From Paenibacillus profundus (lineage in GTDB: Bacteria; Bacillota; Bacilli; Paenibacillales; Paenibacillaceae), in contig NZ_JAJNBZ010000009.1 of NCBI RefSeq assembly GCF_021369635.1, forward strand, positions 112,935 to 176,934: 64,000 nucleotides of DNA. The letters are read 5' to 3'. Position numbers and translations under genes: made by a program. How positions within the stretch are numbered: the stretch's first letter is position 1; each line of letters starts with the position of its first letter. The notes beneath the pieces were generated by a model that saw nothing but the letters and a program-made list of their open reading frames with translations, made no database searches and had not been told where the DNA came from. This document shows positions 33,085-42,037 of the stretch, one piece after another.

Positions 33085-33122
33085 TAGCGCGTGCAAACTG
33101 TATATTCAACTATATATGCAGC

Positions 33123-33320
33123 TTGGCGGAGCAGTTATCGGTCATTCTGCAGGTGTGGTATTACAAAAGGACGAAGTTGCGCATCTTCCGCATGGCGCCC
33201 ATCTATTATCATTTCAGTCTGAAATACGGGTGGAGCGAAAATAAAATCGTCGTCATGTTCGGATTGGTGTCCTGGATCTCGGTATTCATATGCTTGCTTT
33301 TATGGCGTTGCGTGCTGTAG
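33123..33320 (+). pseudogene. MraY C-terminal fragment
   Basis: A 65-codon frame with no ribosome site. Its product '[20 protein letters not shown]' followed by '[20 protein letters not shown]' matches the last segment of MraY (UDP-MurNAc-pentapeptide phosphotransferase), where the family has 'SVILQV-Y-K' then 'KMAP-HHHFE-GWSE'. Two of the three conserved histidines are replaced by Tyr. The remainder of the gene (about 250 residues) is missing. This is a relic of an MraY paralogue. Confidence 0.7.
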
Positions 33321-33506
33321 GCAGAGCTGAGCATCATCACCCGCGTACATACATATAAATTAGAAGCTCGTTGGAGCATACAAAACGCATGCGATCGCTT
33401 TAGGGCGGGGCGTGTGTTTTTTGCATTCAGGATAAGTGGGATTGCATAATAACAAACAATAAAATATAATGTTTATATATTAACCAAACAATAAGGGTGA
33501 ATGTTT

Positions 33507-34277
33507 ATGGATAAATCGATATCGGATCTATTTTGGAACGCATCGATCGATGAATTGAAGAAGGGGTATATGTATGATGCGCAAGCTGAAGAGTACGTGT
33601 GTCTCGTCTGCGGAGAACGGTTCACGAATGGTATCGTTTATCAACACGAGAACGTGTTATATGAAGCGAAAAAATATACAGAGCTGCACATTGCGGAGCA
33701 GCATACGTCCATGCTCCATTATTTGCTCACGCTGGATAAGAAGCTGACCGGACTTACCGATCTGCAGAAGGAGCTGCTGTTCCATTTCCATGAGGGCCGG
33801 AGCGACAACGAGATTTTGAAGCTGATGGGCGGGGGCAGCGCTTCCACGATTCGGAATCACCGGTTCACGCTGCGCGAGAAGATGAAGCAAGCGAAGCTGT
33901 TCCTGGCGTTGATGGAGCTGGCCGACTCAAAATCAGACCAGCGGCCGAAGTTCGTGCATGCGCACCGGACGGCCACGATGGTCGACGAGCGCTATGCGGT
34001 GACGGAGGAGGAGCGGGTAAAAATTTTGCATCAGTACTTCACGGAGGGATTGGATGGGCCGATTTCCGAATTTCCGAAGAAGGAGAAGCGCAAGATCGTC
34101 ATTTTGACTCACTTGATGCAGCGGTTCGATGCGCAGAAGCGGTATACGGAGAAGGAAGTGAACGAAATCCTGAAGACGGTACATGACGACGATTACGTCA
34201 CGCTGCGTCGGTATTTGATCGAGTACGGCTTCATGGATCGTCTTCCCGATGGCAGCGCGTATTGGGTGATGAAGTAA
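33507..34277 (+). CDS. DUF2087 transcriptional regulator
   Basis: A 256-residue protein. Residues 20-50 hold a C-x-x-C ('YVCLVCGERFTNG') and His residues, as in a zinc-like fold. A LuxR-type helix-turn-helix follows near residue 85-135 ('LTDLQKELLFHFHEGRSDNE', 'ILKLMGGGSASTIRNHRFTL'). Residues about 170-256 are the DUF2087 domain ('EERVKILHQYFTEGLDGPIS', 'EFPKKEKRKIVILTHLMQRF', 'YTEKEVNEILKTVHDDDYVT', 'LRRYLIEYGFMDRLPDGSAY'). It probably controls its own operon with the GIY-YIG gene. Start at 33507 fits AAGGGTG at 33493-33499; the ATG at 33501 is too close. Confidence 0.85.
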   Translation: MDKSISDLFWNASIDELKKGYMYDAQAEEYVCLVCGERFTNGIVYQHENVLYEAKKYTELHIAEQHTSMLHYLLTLDKKLTGLTDLQKELLFHFHEGRSDNEILKLMGGGSASTIRNHRFTLREKMKQAKLFLALMELADSKSDQRPKFVHAHRTATMVDERYAVTEEERVKILHQYFTEGLDGPISEFPKKEKRKIVILTHLMQRFDAQKRYTEKEVNEILKTVHDDDYVTLRRYLIEYGFMDRLPDGSAYWVMK

Positions 34278-34321
34278 ACGCGTTGAAGTCAGTGTAATAG
34301 ATATGAAAGAGGTGCAATACA

Positions 34322-34708
34322 ATGAAACCAGAAGAGAGAAAGCAGGCGGGTAATTTGTACGCCCATTCCCATCGGCTGATGGGAGTATACGGCCTGAAGC
34401 ATAAACAAAGCGGAAAATGGTTCATAGCAAGTGCCATGAATGTAGAAGGAAAGCGGAACGGTCTCTACTTCACGTTAAATATGGGCGGCCATATCAATAA
34501 GAGACTGAGTGAAGACTGGAAGCGCGATGGGGAGGATGCCTTCGAGTTCCATCTGTTAGAAGAATTGAAGCCGGAAGAAGAGTATGTCGCAAATGACGAG
34601 GATCGGAAGAAATATGTGTCACGGCTGAAAAAGTTAGAAGAACAGTGGTTGAATAAATTGCAGCCGTACGAAGAGAACGGATATCATAATAGACCGGCCG
34701 ATAAATGA
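34322..34708 (+). CDS. GIY-YIG-family protein (LuxR/DUF2087 partner)
   Basis: A 128-residue protein with AGAGGTG and ATG at 34322. 'GVYGLKHKQSGKWFIASAMN' and 'VEGKRNGLYFTLNMGGHINK' suit the small GIY-YIG nuclease fold, but the hallmark G-I-Y is 'GVYGLKH' and Y-I-G is 'WFIASAM', so the catalytic tyrosines are altered. This type is regularly found next to DUF2087 regulators. DNA binding or repair may be its role; nuclease activity is doubtful. Confidence 0.7.
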   Translation: MKPEERKQAGNLYAHSHRLMGVYGLKHKQSGKWFIASAMNVEGKRNGLYFTLNMGGHINKRLSEDWKRDGEDAFEFHLLEELKPEEEYVANDEDRKKYVSRLKKLEEQWLNKLQPYEENGYHNRPADK

Positions 34709-34880
34709 CATGCTTCTTTACGGGCCGCAGCAACCGCAGTGCGGTCGCTGCGGCTGTTTGTGCGTTAGGCCGCCACTTTACAGGACACTCAATTACAAGC
34801 TATGATAAAAAAGATTGAATGCCAAACTTTGGGATGAATTTTCATCCCGATTAGCGATTTGGCGCAAAGGAGGAACTGAT

Positions 34881-36674
34881 ATGATACGTTTTCCGAAGCC
34901 GGATGTAGAGCAATATTTCCAGACGTATGTGATTCGGCAGTTTACAGTAAGTGCGGATGAAAGCCGCATCGTGTTCAGCAGCAACATGAACGGGCACTTT
35001 AACCTATGGGCAGTGGATTTAAATGGGGATACTCTGTTTCCGTACCCGCTCACATATTGCAATCAAGCGAGCGACTTTATCGCCGTTGATCCGGAAGAAC
35101 GCTATATTTTGACCGGATTCGATCATGACGGGAACGAGAACTATCATATCCATGCGCTTCTTCCATCCGGCGGTGCGCCGCTTGCGCTCATCGAAGCGGG
35201 CGAGAATGATAAGATGTTCTTCGTTCGTCTATCCGAAGACGGAGAGCGCATGTATTATTCGACTAGCCGCGGCAATCCCAATTTCTTGAACAGCCGCTGC
35301 TACAACTTGCTTACGCAGGAAGACGAGCTTATTCTCGAGGGGACCGGCACATTGACCGATCTCGACGACATCAGCCCGAATGGCCAGCGCTTCGTGTATG
35401 CCAAATCTTACGGCAATACATACCGCGTTAACTACGTGCGTACGGAAACGGAGGATCTGTGCCTGACCCCGTCGGCCGATGCCGTTCACATTTCCGGCGA
35501 TGCGTCGTTCATCGATGACGATACGATTGTGTTCCTGACGGATTATGATGCGGATTACGCTTATGTCGCGCAGTATCATATTCCGACCCGCCAATTTACA
35601 GAAGTATGCCGGATTCCGCAAGAAAGCGCCAAGATTCTGAAATGGAATAAAAAGAACCGGAGCTTGTACCTCGTTACGGAAAAAGGAGTGGAAGACCGCT
35701 TATATCTCATTCACTACGATTCCAGACAGTGTACGCAGCTGCCGCTTCCGGTCGCAGTCGTCGATCAGCTGCAGTCCGCGCGTTCTGGCAATCTGTATGT
35801 GCTAGGACGGAGCGCTTCTTCTCCGGCGAACATTTATAAATATGAGCAGGGAGCTTGGAAGTCGCTTACCCGCAACGTTGTGACGGGGCTTGCCCATGAG
35901 CAGCTCGTCGAGCCGGTCGTGGTGACGTACCGCTCTTATGACGGCATGGAGATAGAAGCGCTTCTCTTCCGGGCGAAGGAGGAGCAGGCGAACGGCTATA
36001 CGATATTTTGGCCGCACGGCGGACCTCAGGCGGCGGAGCGCAAGCAATTCCGCAGCATGTTCCAATATTTCCTGGCACAGGGCTACCACGTATTCGCGCC
36101 GAACTTCCGCGGCAGCACCGGATATGGCAGCGCCTTCACGAAGATGGTGGAATGCGACTGGGGCGAAGGACCGCGCCTCGACTGCGTCGCTGCGATGGAT
36201 TGGCTGTTCGAGCAGGGCATTTCGAGCAAGGAGCGCCTGTTCGTCGTCGGCGGCAGCTACGGCGGCTACATGACGCTGCTGCTTCATGGCCGGCATGCCG
36301 ACTATTTCCGGGCGGCAGTCGATATTTTTGGCGTGAGCAACCTGTTCACGTTCTATAATTCCGTGCCGGATCATTGGAAGCCGCTGATGGAGCGCTGGGT
36401 CGGCGATCCGGAGCGGGACAAGGAGCGTTTTATTTACGATTCGCCGATTACGTACCTGGACGGCATGACCAACCCGATGCTCGTCATTCAAGGAGCGAAC
36501 GACCCGCGCGTCGTCAAGGCGGAGTCGGATCAGATTGTTCAGGCGCTCAAGGACAAGGGCCGTGATGTCGAGTACATTGTACTGGATGATGAGGGGCACG
36601 GATTCTCCAAGAAGGTAAATGAAATGCGCGTATATCGCGCCATGGTCGAGTTCTTGCAGCGGCATCACGAATAA
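34881..36674 (+). CDS. S9-family (prolyl oligopeptidase-like) serine peptidase
   Basis: A 597-residue cytoplasmic enzyme. Residues 1-330 are a WD/beta-propeller cap with 'ESRIVFSSNMNGHFNLWAV' and similar blades. Residues about 350-597 form the alpha/beta hydrolase: oxyanion 'FWPHGGPQAAERKQF', nucleophile 'VVGGSYGGYMTLL', Asp in 'VIQGANDPRVVKAESDQI', His in 'DDEGHGFSKKVNE'. All three catalytic residues are present. It cleaves small peptides or acylated amino acids. The start at 34881 follows AAAGGAGG; an upstream in-frame Met at 34815 lacks a ribosome site. Single-gene unit with own terminator. Confidence 0.9.
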   Translation: MIRFPKPDVEQYFQTYVIRQFTVSADESRIVFSSNMNGHFNLWAVDLNGDTLFPYPLTYCNQASDFIAVDPEERYILTGFDHDGNENYHIHALLPSGGAPLALIEAGENDKMFFVRLSEDGERMYYSTSRGNPNFLNSRCYNLLTQEDELILEGTGTLTDLDDISPNGQRFVYAKSYGNTYRVNYVRTETEDLCLTPSADAVHISGDASFIDDDTIVFLTDYDADYAYVAQYHIPTRQFTEVCRIPQESAKILKWNKKNRSLYLVTEKGVEDRLYLIHYDSRQCTQLPLPVAVVDQLQSARSGNLYVLGRSASSPANIYKYEQGAWKSLTRNVVTGLAHEQLVEPVVVTYRSYDGMEIEALLFRAKEEQANGYTIFWPHGGPQAAERKQFRSMFQYFLAQGYHVFAPNFRGSTGYGSAFTKMVECDWGEGPRLDCVAAMDWLFEQGISSKERLFVVGGSYGGYMTLLLHGRHADYFRAAVDIFGVSNLFTFYNSVPDHWKPLMERWVGDPERDKERFIYDSPITYLDGMTNPMLVIQGANDPRVVKAESDQIVQALKDKGRDVEYIVLDDEGHGFSKKVNEMRVYRAMVEFLQRHHE

Positions 36675-36690
36675 TAAACGATAGGAGAAG

Positions 36691-36733
36691 GGACTTTCCT
36701 GAAGGCTGATAAGCCTTAGGGGAGTCCTTTTTT
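36691..36733 (+). terminator. Terminator of S9 peptidase
   Basis: Outer stem ggact/agtcc with inner aaggct/agcctt (36701-36719), followed by a T-run at 36728-36733. Confidence 0.85.
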
Positions 36734-36791
36734 AGCTTGCAGCCAAAGCTCGTCATAAGCTATAATGCATAATATAATAACTAGGAAAACT

Positions 36792-36808
36792 ACTAATGTT
36801 TTATTAGT
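36792..36808 (+). promoter_or_regulatory. Candidate TetR operator overlapping the promoter
   Basis: Palindrome actaat (36792-36797), 5 bases, attagt (36803-36808), inside a longer imperfect palindrome with flanking aaaacta/tagtttt. It sits just before TTGACA at 36813-36818, in the position to block transcription of the TetR gene. Autoregulation is inference. Confidence 0.55.
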
Positions 36809-36858
36809 TTTGTTGACAATCCATTAACACTACCGTTTTGGAGGTGGTACTCATATCC

Positions 36859-37434
36859 ATGCGCGAACGTATTATGAAGGCTTTTATGGAAGAGCTTCAG
36901 GACAAAGGCATCAAGTTTACGATGGACGATTTGGCTCGGAGACTGGGCGTTAGCAAGCGTACGCTGTACGAGCATTTCTCTTCGAAGGCGGAAGTGCTCG
37001 ATACGATCATCGAGCAGACGCTGCAAGAGAGCGACGCGAAGACGAACGAGATTATTGAGGACAAATCGTTATCTTTAATGGATAAGATGAAAGCCGTGAT
37101 GACCGTTCTGCCGAATCACTTTGAACTATACGATATTCGCATCTTGGAACAGATGAAGCGCGTCTACCCGGAACAGTGGGTGAAGATTGACGAGGCGCTG
37201 AAGGATGATTGGGATACGCTGCGTGTTCTTATTGAACAAGGGATGGAAGAAGGGACGATTCGCAGGCAAAACGCGGCCTTTATTATGAAGGTCATTCTGG
37301 ATGCAGTGAATTCGACTTTGGATCAGCGGTTTTTCGCGCAGCAGAACATCTCGCTGCCTGAAGCATTGGAAGCCATTGCCGATGTCATTATGTACGGACT
37401 CGTTCCGCGTGATAATGAATTGACTGAGAGATGA
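36859..37434 (+). CDS. TetR-family transcriptional repressor
   Basis: A 191-residue protein. Residues 1-50 form the TetR DNA-binding domain: 'MRERIMKAFMEELQDKGIKF', 'TMDDLARRLGVSKRTLYEHF', 'SSKAEVLDTIIEQTL'. The remainder is a helical ligand and dimer domain. Met at 36859 is chosen with GGAGGTGG 11-18 bases upstream; a TTG at 36838 is in frame but overlaps that ribosome site. It is co-directional with an MFS exporter at 37576, so it most likely controls it in response to a drug or metabolite. Confidence 0.87.
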   Translation: MRERIMKAFMEELQDKGIKFTMDDLARRLGVSKRTLYEHFSSKAEVLDTIIEQTLQESDAKTNEIIEDKSLSLMDKMKAVMTVLPNHFELYDIRILEQMKRVYPEQWVKIDEALKDDWDTLRVLIEQGMEEGTIRRQNAAFIMKVILDAVNSTLDQRFFAQQNISLPEALEAIADVIMYGLVPRDNELTER

Positions 37435-37449
37435 TGCATGTGAGGACGT

Positions 37450-37507
37450 GCTCAGCAGAGACGGTGTGCCTAGCTCTAAAAGGGCGACGGTGCCGTCTCT
37501 GCTGAGC
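37450..37507 (+). repeat. Long inverted repeat between regulator and exporter
   Basis: Perfect 15-base arms: gctcagcagagacgg (37450-37464) and ccgtctctgctgagc (37493-37507), 28-base loop. No T-run follows, so it is not a standard terminator. It may be an mRNA hairpin that lowers read-through between the two genes or an operator-like site. Confidence 0.8.
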
Positions 37508-37575
37508 CAATCCGATAAGAGCTGGTTCGGTGTAATAAAACTTAAAAAAACGAAATAGTTTTAGGAGTGGGATTT

Positions 37576-38802
37576 ATGTCGTTACTGCGACAACTGACAC
37601 GTACGCAGTGGGTTGGCCTTGTATTGGTTATTAGTATTTTGTTCGTTGACATGTTGCTGTACAGCTTATTCATTCCTGTCGTACCTTATTTCACGGAACA
37701 ATACCAGATGTCTTCAACGACGCTGGGTATTTTATTCGGAAGCTATGCGGCGGCGTTGTTCTTGACCACGCCGATATTCGGTCGTATTACCGATCGTCTC
37801 GGGCGGCGCAAGACGATTATTTTGGGACTCATCTGCATGGTTGCTGCCACGCTGTTGTTCGTCTTCTCTCAGACGACAATGACGCTCATCTTGGCCCGTT
37901 TCATTCAGGGTCTGGCAGCGGCAGCGTCCTGGACGGCGGCATTGGCCTTGCTGGCGGATCTGTTCCCGGGCCCGATGCGCGGAGCGGTCATGGGGATTGC
38001 CATGACTGGCATTTCCTCCGGTTCCTTGCTCGGCGCTCCCATCGGAGGCTGGCTGTTCGAAGTGGGGGACCATCATACGCCGTTCTGGTTTGCAATGGGA
38101 TTAACGACGCTTATCTCTATATTAGTCTTTGTTCTGCTGCGTGAGCCGAAGCGGATGGACCGCCCTGCGGAAGGGGGAACCTTTTCTCTCCTGCGCCATC
38201 GCACCGTGCTGTTCATTGCATGCGTCATTCTATTGGCGGAGACAACATTGACGATGCTTGAGCCGCTTCTTCCCGTGTATGTGACGGAACGGTTCCAGCT
38301 CTCCCCGCTGACGCTTGGCCTGCTCTTCGGTGCGATGACCTTATGCTACGGCTTGATCGCGCCGATTTCCGGTTCGCTTGCCGTGCGTTATAATCCGTTC
38401 CGGCTCATGTTGTTCGGCCTGGCCGGATTGGCAATCACCCTGCCGCTTATCGTCATGGCGAGCACCGTGCCGCTTATGATGCTTGCAGGATGCCTTATCG
38501 GTGCTGCGGTCGGCTTCACGTTATCGCCGACGCTGCCAACGCTCGGCAGTATTGTCGACAAAGATGACGCGGGCGGAGATTACGGTGCTGCGTACGCGCT
38601 GTTCAATATGATACATGCCGTCGGCATGATGCTTGGTCCTGTCGTAAGTGGGGTATTGACCGATACACTGTCTGTCACCACTTCGCTTGTCATCGTCAGT
38701 ACCGTCATCCTTGCGGTCATGATCAGCTTCTCTGTATTGATGCGCCGTCATCCGAGCACCTACTCGCTTGGTATGCAAGCCAAGGTAGGAACGCAATCGT
38801 AA
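37576..38802 (+). CDS. MFS exporter (multidrug type)
   Basis: A 408-residue protein with 12 membrane spans. The motif-A sequence 'GRITDRLGRRKTIILGL' after span 2 and the motif-C-like 'MTGISSGSLLGAPIGGWLFE' after span 5 place it among drug/proton antiporters. It ends 'MRRHPSTYSLGMQAKVGTQS'. ATG at 37576 is 8 bases after TTAGGAG; the GTG at 37567 overlaps the site. Regulated most likely by the TetR protein just upstream. Substrate unknown. Confidence 0.88.
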   Translation: MSLLRQLTRTQWVGLVLVISILFVDMLLYSLFIPVVPYFTEQYQMSSTTLGILFGSYAAALFLTTPIFGRITDRLGRRKTIILGLICMVAATLLFVFSQTTMTLILARFIQGLAAAASWTAALALLADLFPGPMRGAVMGIAMTGISSGSLLGAPIGGWLFEVGDHHTPFWFAMGLTTLISILVFVLLREPKRMDRPAEGGTFSLLRHRTVLFIACVILLAETTLTMLEPLLPVYVTERFQLSPLTLGLLFGAMTLCYGLIAPISGSLAVRYNPFRLMLFGLAGLAITLPLIVMASTVPLMMLAGCLIGAAVGFTLSPTLPTLGSIVDKDDAGGDYGAAYALFNMIHAVGMMLGPVVSGVLTDTLSVTTSLVIVSTVILAVMISFSVLMRRHPSTYSLGMQAKVGTQS

Positions 38803-38842
38803 CATCGCTCTCTGACCAAGCTGCCAGACCTTCTGGCTAGAT

Positions 38843-38867
38843 GCCGCTCTTTGGAGCGGCTTTCTTG
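38843..38867 (+). terminator. Terminator of MFS gene
   Basis: Stem gccgctc (38843-38849) with gagcggc (38854-38860), loop tttg, tail tttctt. Confidence 0.85.
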
Positions 38868-38981
38868 CATTTTGTGAGCTGCGAGCTATCTGTCGCTACT
38901 GGAATTACAAAGCTATCTTGTCTATGATGGACAGGGGTATAATGGACAAAAGTGCAGTTTTCTATGGTTGGAGTGATTGTG

Positions 38982-41567
38982 ATGCATACGCATTTACCTA
39001 TAGATGAAGTGCTGTCGGCACTGAAGCAGGCGTTGTCGGAGCGCACAGGGGCGGTTCTTGTGGCCGAGCCGGGCGCAGGGAAGACGACGCGAGTGCCGCT
39101 TGCGCTGCTGGAGGAGCCGTGGCTGCAAGGACAGCGGATCCTGATGCTTGAGCCAAGGCGTATCGCTGCGCGTTCGGCTGCGCGCTTCATGGCGCAGGCG
39201 CTCGAAGAGAATGTCGGGGACACAGTCGGTTATCGCGTGCGCTTAGATACGCAGGTTAGCGCCAAAACCCGAGTAGAAGTCATTACGGAAGGGATTCTGA
39301 CGCGTATGCTTCAGGACGACCCTTCACTAGATGGGGTCGGTCTCCTTATTTTCGACGAATTCCACGAGCGTCATTTGCATGCGGATCTAGGGCTTGCGCT
39401 CGCAATTGAATCACAGGCAGTACTGCGTGACGATCTCCGCATCTTGGTCATGTCGGCCACATTGGAAGCGGAACCTGTATCCGACATGCTGGGTGGAGCG
39501 CCGATTGTAGAAAGCCGTGGGCGCAGTTACCCGGTGGATACGCATTATTTAACCCGTCGGGACGATGCCCGCTTGGAGCAGAAGGCTGTGCGTGCCGTCA
39601 TGATGGCCCTTTCCCGCCATGACGGCGACGTTATGGTATTCCTGCCGGGAGCGGGTGAGATCCGGCGTGTAGAAGAGGCGCTGTCCGAGGCGCTGCGGGC
39701 GCAATCGCCAGGGGCGCAGGTAAATATTGCACCGCTATTTGGGCAGCTCTCACCGCAGGCGCAAGACGCAGCGATCGCTCCAAGCCGAAAAGGCAGCCGC
39801 AAGGTAGTGCTTGCCACCGCGATCGCGGAGACGAGCTTGACCGTGGAAGGCGTTCGCGTCGTCGTCGACAGCGGCCTGATGCGGGTGCCGCGCTTCTCGC
39901 CGCGAACGGGGATGACTCGGCTGGAGACGGTGCCTGTCTCCAGGTCATCCGCGGATCAGCGGCGTGGGCGGGCGGGGCGTCTGGGCCCCGGCGTCTGCTA
40001 CCGGCTCTGGACGGAGCAGGATCAGGCACAGCTTCCAGCGCATGGCACACCGGAGCTGCTTGACGCCGACTTGACGCCGCTGGCGTTGGAGCTTGCGGTG
40101 TGGGGTGCCGAAGCCGCTGAACTGCAGTGGCTGACGCCGCCGCCGGTCCCGGCGCTGAATCAGGCTGCAGAGCTGCTGCAGCAGCTCGGGGCATTGACTG
40201 CTGCCGGGGCGCTCACGCCGCACGGCCGCACACTGGCCCGTTCCGGCCTGCACCCACGGTTCGCGCATATGATCGTGCAGGCCGTGCCGCTCGGGCTGGG
40301 GCAGACGGCATGCCAGCTGGCCGCGCTGCTTGGTGAGCGCGACATTGTTCGCAGCGGCCCCGGTGCTGGGCCGCCAGACCCGGATGTGCGCCTTCGTATG
40401 GAGGCGCTCATTCACGCCGCGGGCGGAAAGCAGCGCCTCGCCGGGCGAGTGGAGCAGATAGATACAGCAGCGATTCACCGCATACGTGAGCAGGCGGAGC
40501 AGTATATGCGTGTTTTTGGGATTGGCACGGGGAAGCAAATTTGCACCGATCCGGTGCAGATGTCCAGACCGGAGGCCGTGCAGGATGAAGCACAGGCATG
40601 GAGTCTGCTGGCCGCGTTCGCTTATCCGGACCGAATAGCCGAGCGGCGCGCGGACGGGCGCTATCTGCTGCGGAACGGTCGCGGTGCGGCATTCTCGCAA
40701 GCAGCGGCTGCGAATTCTCCATTGGCGCAGTCTCCTTACTTGGTCGCGTTGCATCTGGACGATCAGGGCGCTGACAGCCGCATCCTGCTTGCGACGCCGC
40801 TAGAGCGCTCCACGCTGGAACAGCACTTCGCCGCTGACATGACGCGCGAAGCGCACATCGCGTGGGACCGGACGACGAAGTCCGTTCGTGCCCGCGAGCG
40901 TGTTCGCCTTGGTGCGCTCATGCTCAAAGACGCGCAGCACCCCGCGCCAGACGCGGACGCGGTGCTGCGCGCCCTTCAGCAGGGCATCGCCCAAGAGGGG
41001 CTTGCCCTGCTGCCATGGACGAAGCACGCGCATCAGTTGCAGGCGCGGCTTCAATTCATGCACGGGCATTGGCCTGATTGGCCCGATGCCCGTGACGAGA
41101 CCCTCCTCGCGACGCTGGAGGAGTGGCTCGGCCCACATGTCTACGGCATGAAGAGCCGTGACGATCTGCAGAAGCTGAACGTCAGCGCCGTGCTCGAATC
41201 CATGCTGCCCTGGGACATGCGGCAGCAGCTTGAGCAAGAGGCGCCTACGCATCTTGCCGTGCCGAGCGGATCACGCATCGCGATTGATTATAGCGATCCA
41301 GAGCGGCCCGTATTGGCCGTGCGACTGCAGGAAGTGTTCGGCCTGAAGGAGACGCCGCGCATCGCGATGGGCAAGGTGCCGCTGACGCTGCATCTGCTCT
41401 CGCCGGCACAGCGCCCGGTGCAGGTGACGCAGGACTTGGCAAGCTTCTGGCAGACGACGTACTTTGACGTCAAAAAGGACTTAAAAGGACGATATCCAAA
41501 GCACTATTGGCCAGATGACCCGCATGAAGCGGTAGCGACGCGCAGAACGAGGCCTCAAGGACAGTAG
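38982..41567 (+). CDS. hrpB: ATP-dependent helicase HrpB
   Basis: An 861-residue DEAH-type RNA helicase. Motif I 'AEPGAGKTTRVPLALLE', motif II 'LIFDEFHERHLHADL', motif III 'VMSATLEAEPV', motif V 'VLATAIAETSLTVEGVRVVV' and motif VI 'QRRGRAGRLGPGVCYRLW' are all present, followed by HA2/ratchet and the HrpB C-terminal region ('DVKKDLKGRYPKHYWPDDP'). RNA targets of HrpB are unknown. Start at 38982 fits GGAG at 38970-38973; an upstream Met at 38952 has no ribosome site. GC content is higher than in the neighbourhood, especially 39,950-41,100. Confidence 0.93.
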   Translation: MHTHLPIDEVLSALKQALSERTGAVLVAEPGAGKTTRVPLALLEEPWLQGQRILMLEPRRIAARSAARFMAQALEENVGDTVGYRVRLDTQVSAKTRVEVITEGILTRMLQDDPSLDGVGLLIFDEFHERHLHADLGLALAIESQAVLRDDLRILVMSATLEAEPVSDMLGGAPIVESRGRSYPVDTHYLTRRDDARLEQKAVRAVMMALSRHDGDVMVFLPGAGEIRRVEEALSEALRAQSPGAQVNIAPLFGQLSPQAQDAAIAPSRKGSRKVVLATAIAETSLTVEGVRVVVDSGLMRVPRFSPRTGMTRLETVPVSRSSADQRRGRAGRLGPGVCYRLWTEQDQAQLPAHGTPELLDADLTPLALELAVWGAEAAELQWLTPPPVPALNQAAELLQQLGALTAAGALTPHGRTLARSGLHPRFAHMIVQAVPLGLGQTACQLAALLGERDIVRSGPGAGPPDPDVRLRMEALIHAAGGKQRLAGRVEQIDTAAIHRIREQAEQYMRVFGIGTGKQICTDPVQMSRPEAVQDEAQAWSLLAAFAYPDRIAERRADGRYLLRNGRGAAFSQAAAANSPLAQSPYLVALHLDDQGADSRILLATPLERSTLEQHFAADMTREAHIAWDRTTKSVRARERVRLGALMLKDAQHPAPDADAVLRALQQGIAQEGLALLPWTKHAHQLQARLQFMHGHWPDWPDARDETLLATLEEWLGPHVYGMKSRDDLQKLNVSAVLESMLPWDMRQQLEQEAPTHLAVPSGSRIAIDYSDPERPVLAVRLQEVFGLKETPRIAMGKVPLTLHLLSPAQRPVQVTQDLASFWQTTYFDVKKDLKGRYPKHYWPDDPHEAVATRRTRPQGQ

Positions 41568-41644
41568 GCGATCGGCTGATAGTGTTGAGACGAGAGAAGC
41601 ATTTCAGTAGATACAATGTGCCATCACTGATCCATGTTTGAAGG

Positions 41645-41689
41645 GACAGAACCGTCAGAACTTATGGTCTGACGGTCTGTCTTTTTTTT
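41645..41689 (+). terminator. Terminator of hrpB
   Basis: Long stem gacagaaccgtcaga with tctgacggtctgtc (one bulge), loop acttatgg, then a run of eight T. Confidence 0.93.
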
Positions 41690-42037
41690 AGTGTGTTGGT
41701 GTGGTCTCTCCTCAATGCTCAGGAACGTTACTAATTGAGAGGCAAGTGCTCTAACTCATGAAGCAACAATTTAGGAAAAGTGCGCTTTTTGAACAATCAT
41801 ATGATTTGTTGAACGCCCCCCCTGGTTTCTATATTTAATTTTTGCCTCGGTGAACTGCTGGCTATTATGCCCTTAGCTCCACTCTCCCCAATGTTCAGAA
41901 ATGCTTCACCATGTGAGCCAACCAAATCTCTGCCTTTTCTCGCAATGTAGATTACTAATTTCACGATTTGTGTCCGTTATCCTTTCTGATTCACCGGGAG
42001 AGCAGCAAAAAGAACACTCACTTGCCGGTATATGTCA
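41690..42037. other. Gene-free stretch
   Basis: Between the hrpB terminator and the tandem array I see no gene, promoter or RNA structure; no protein-like frame with a ribosome site. Confidence 0.6.

Noticed and set aside
40000..41500. Several long minus-strand frames opposite hrpB
   Set aside because: High GC at this place produces open shadow frames; hrpB on the plus strand is complete with all helicase motifs.
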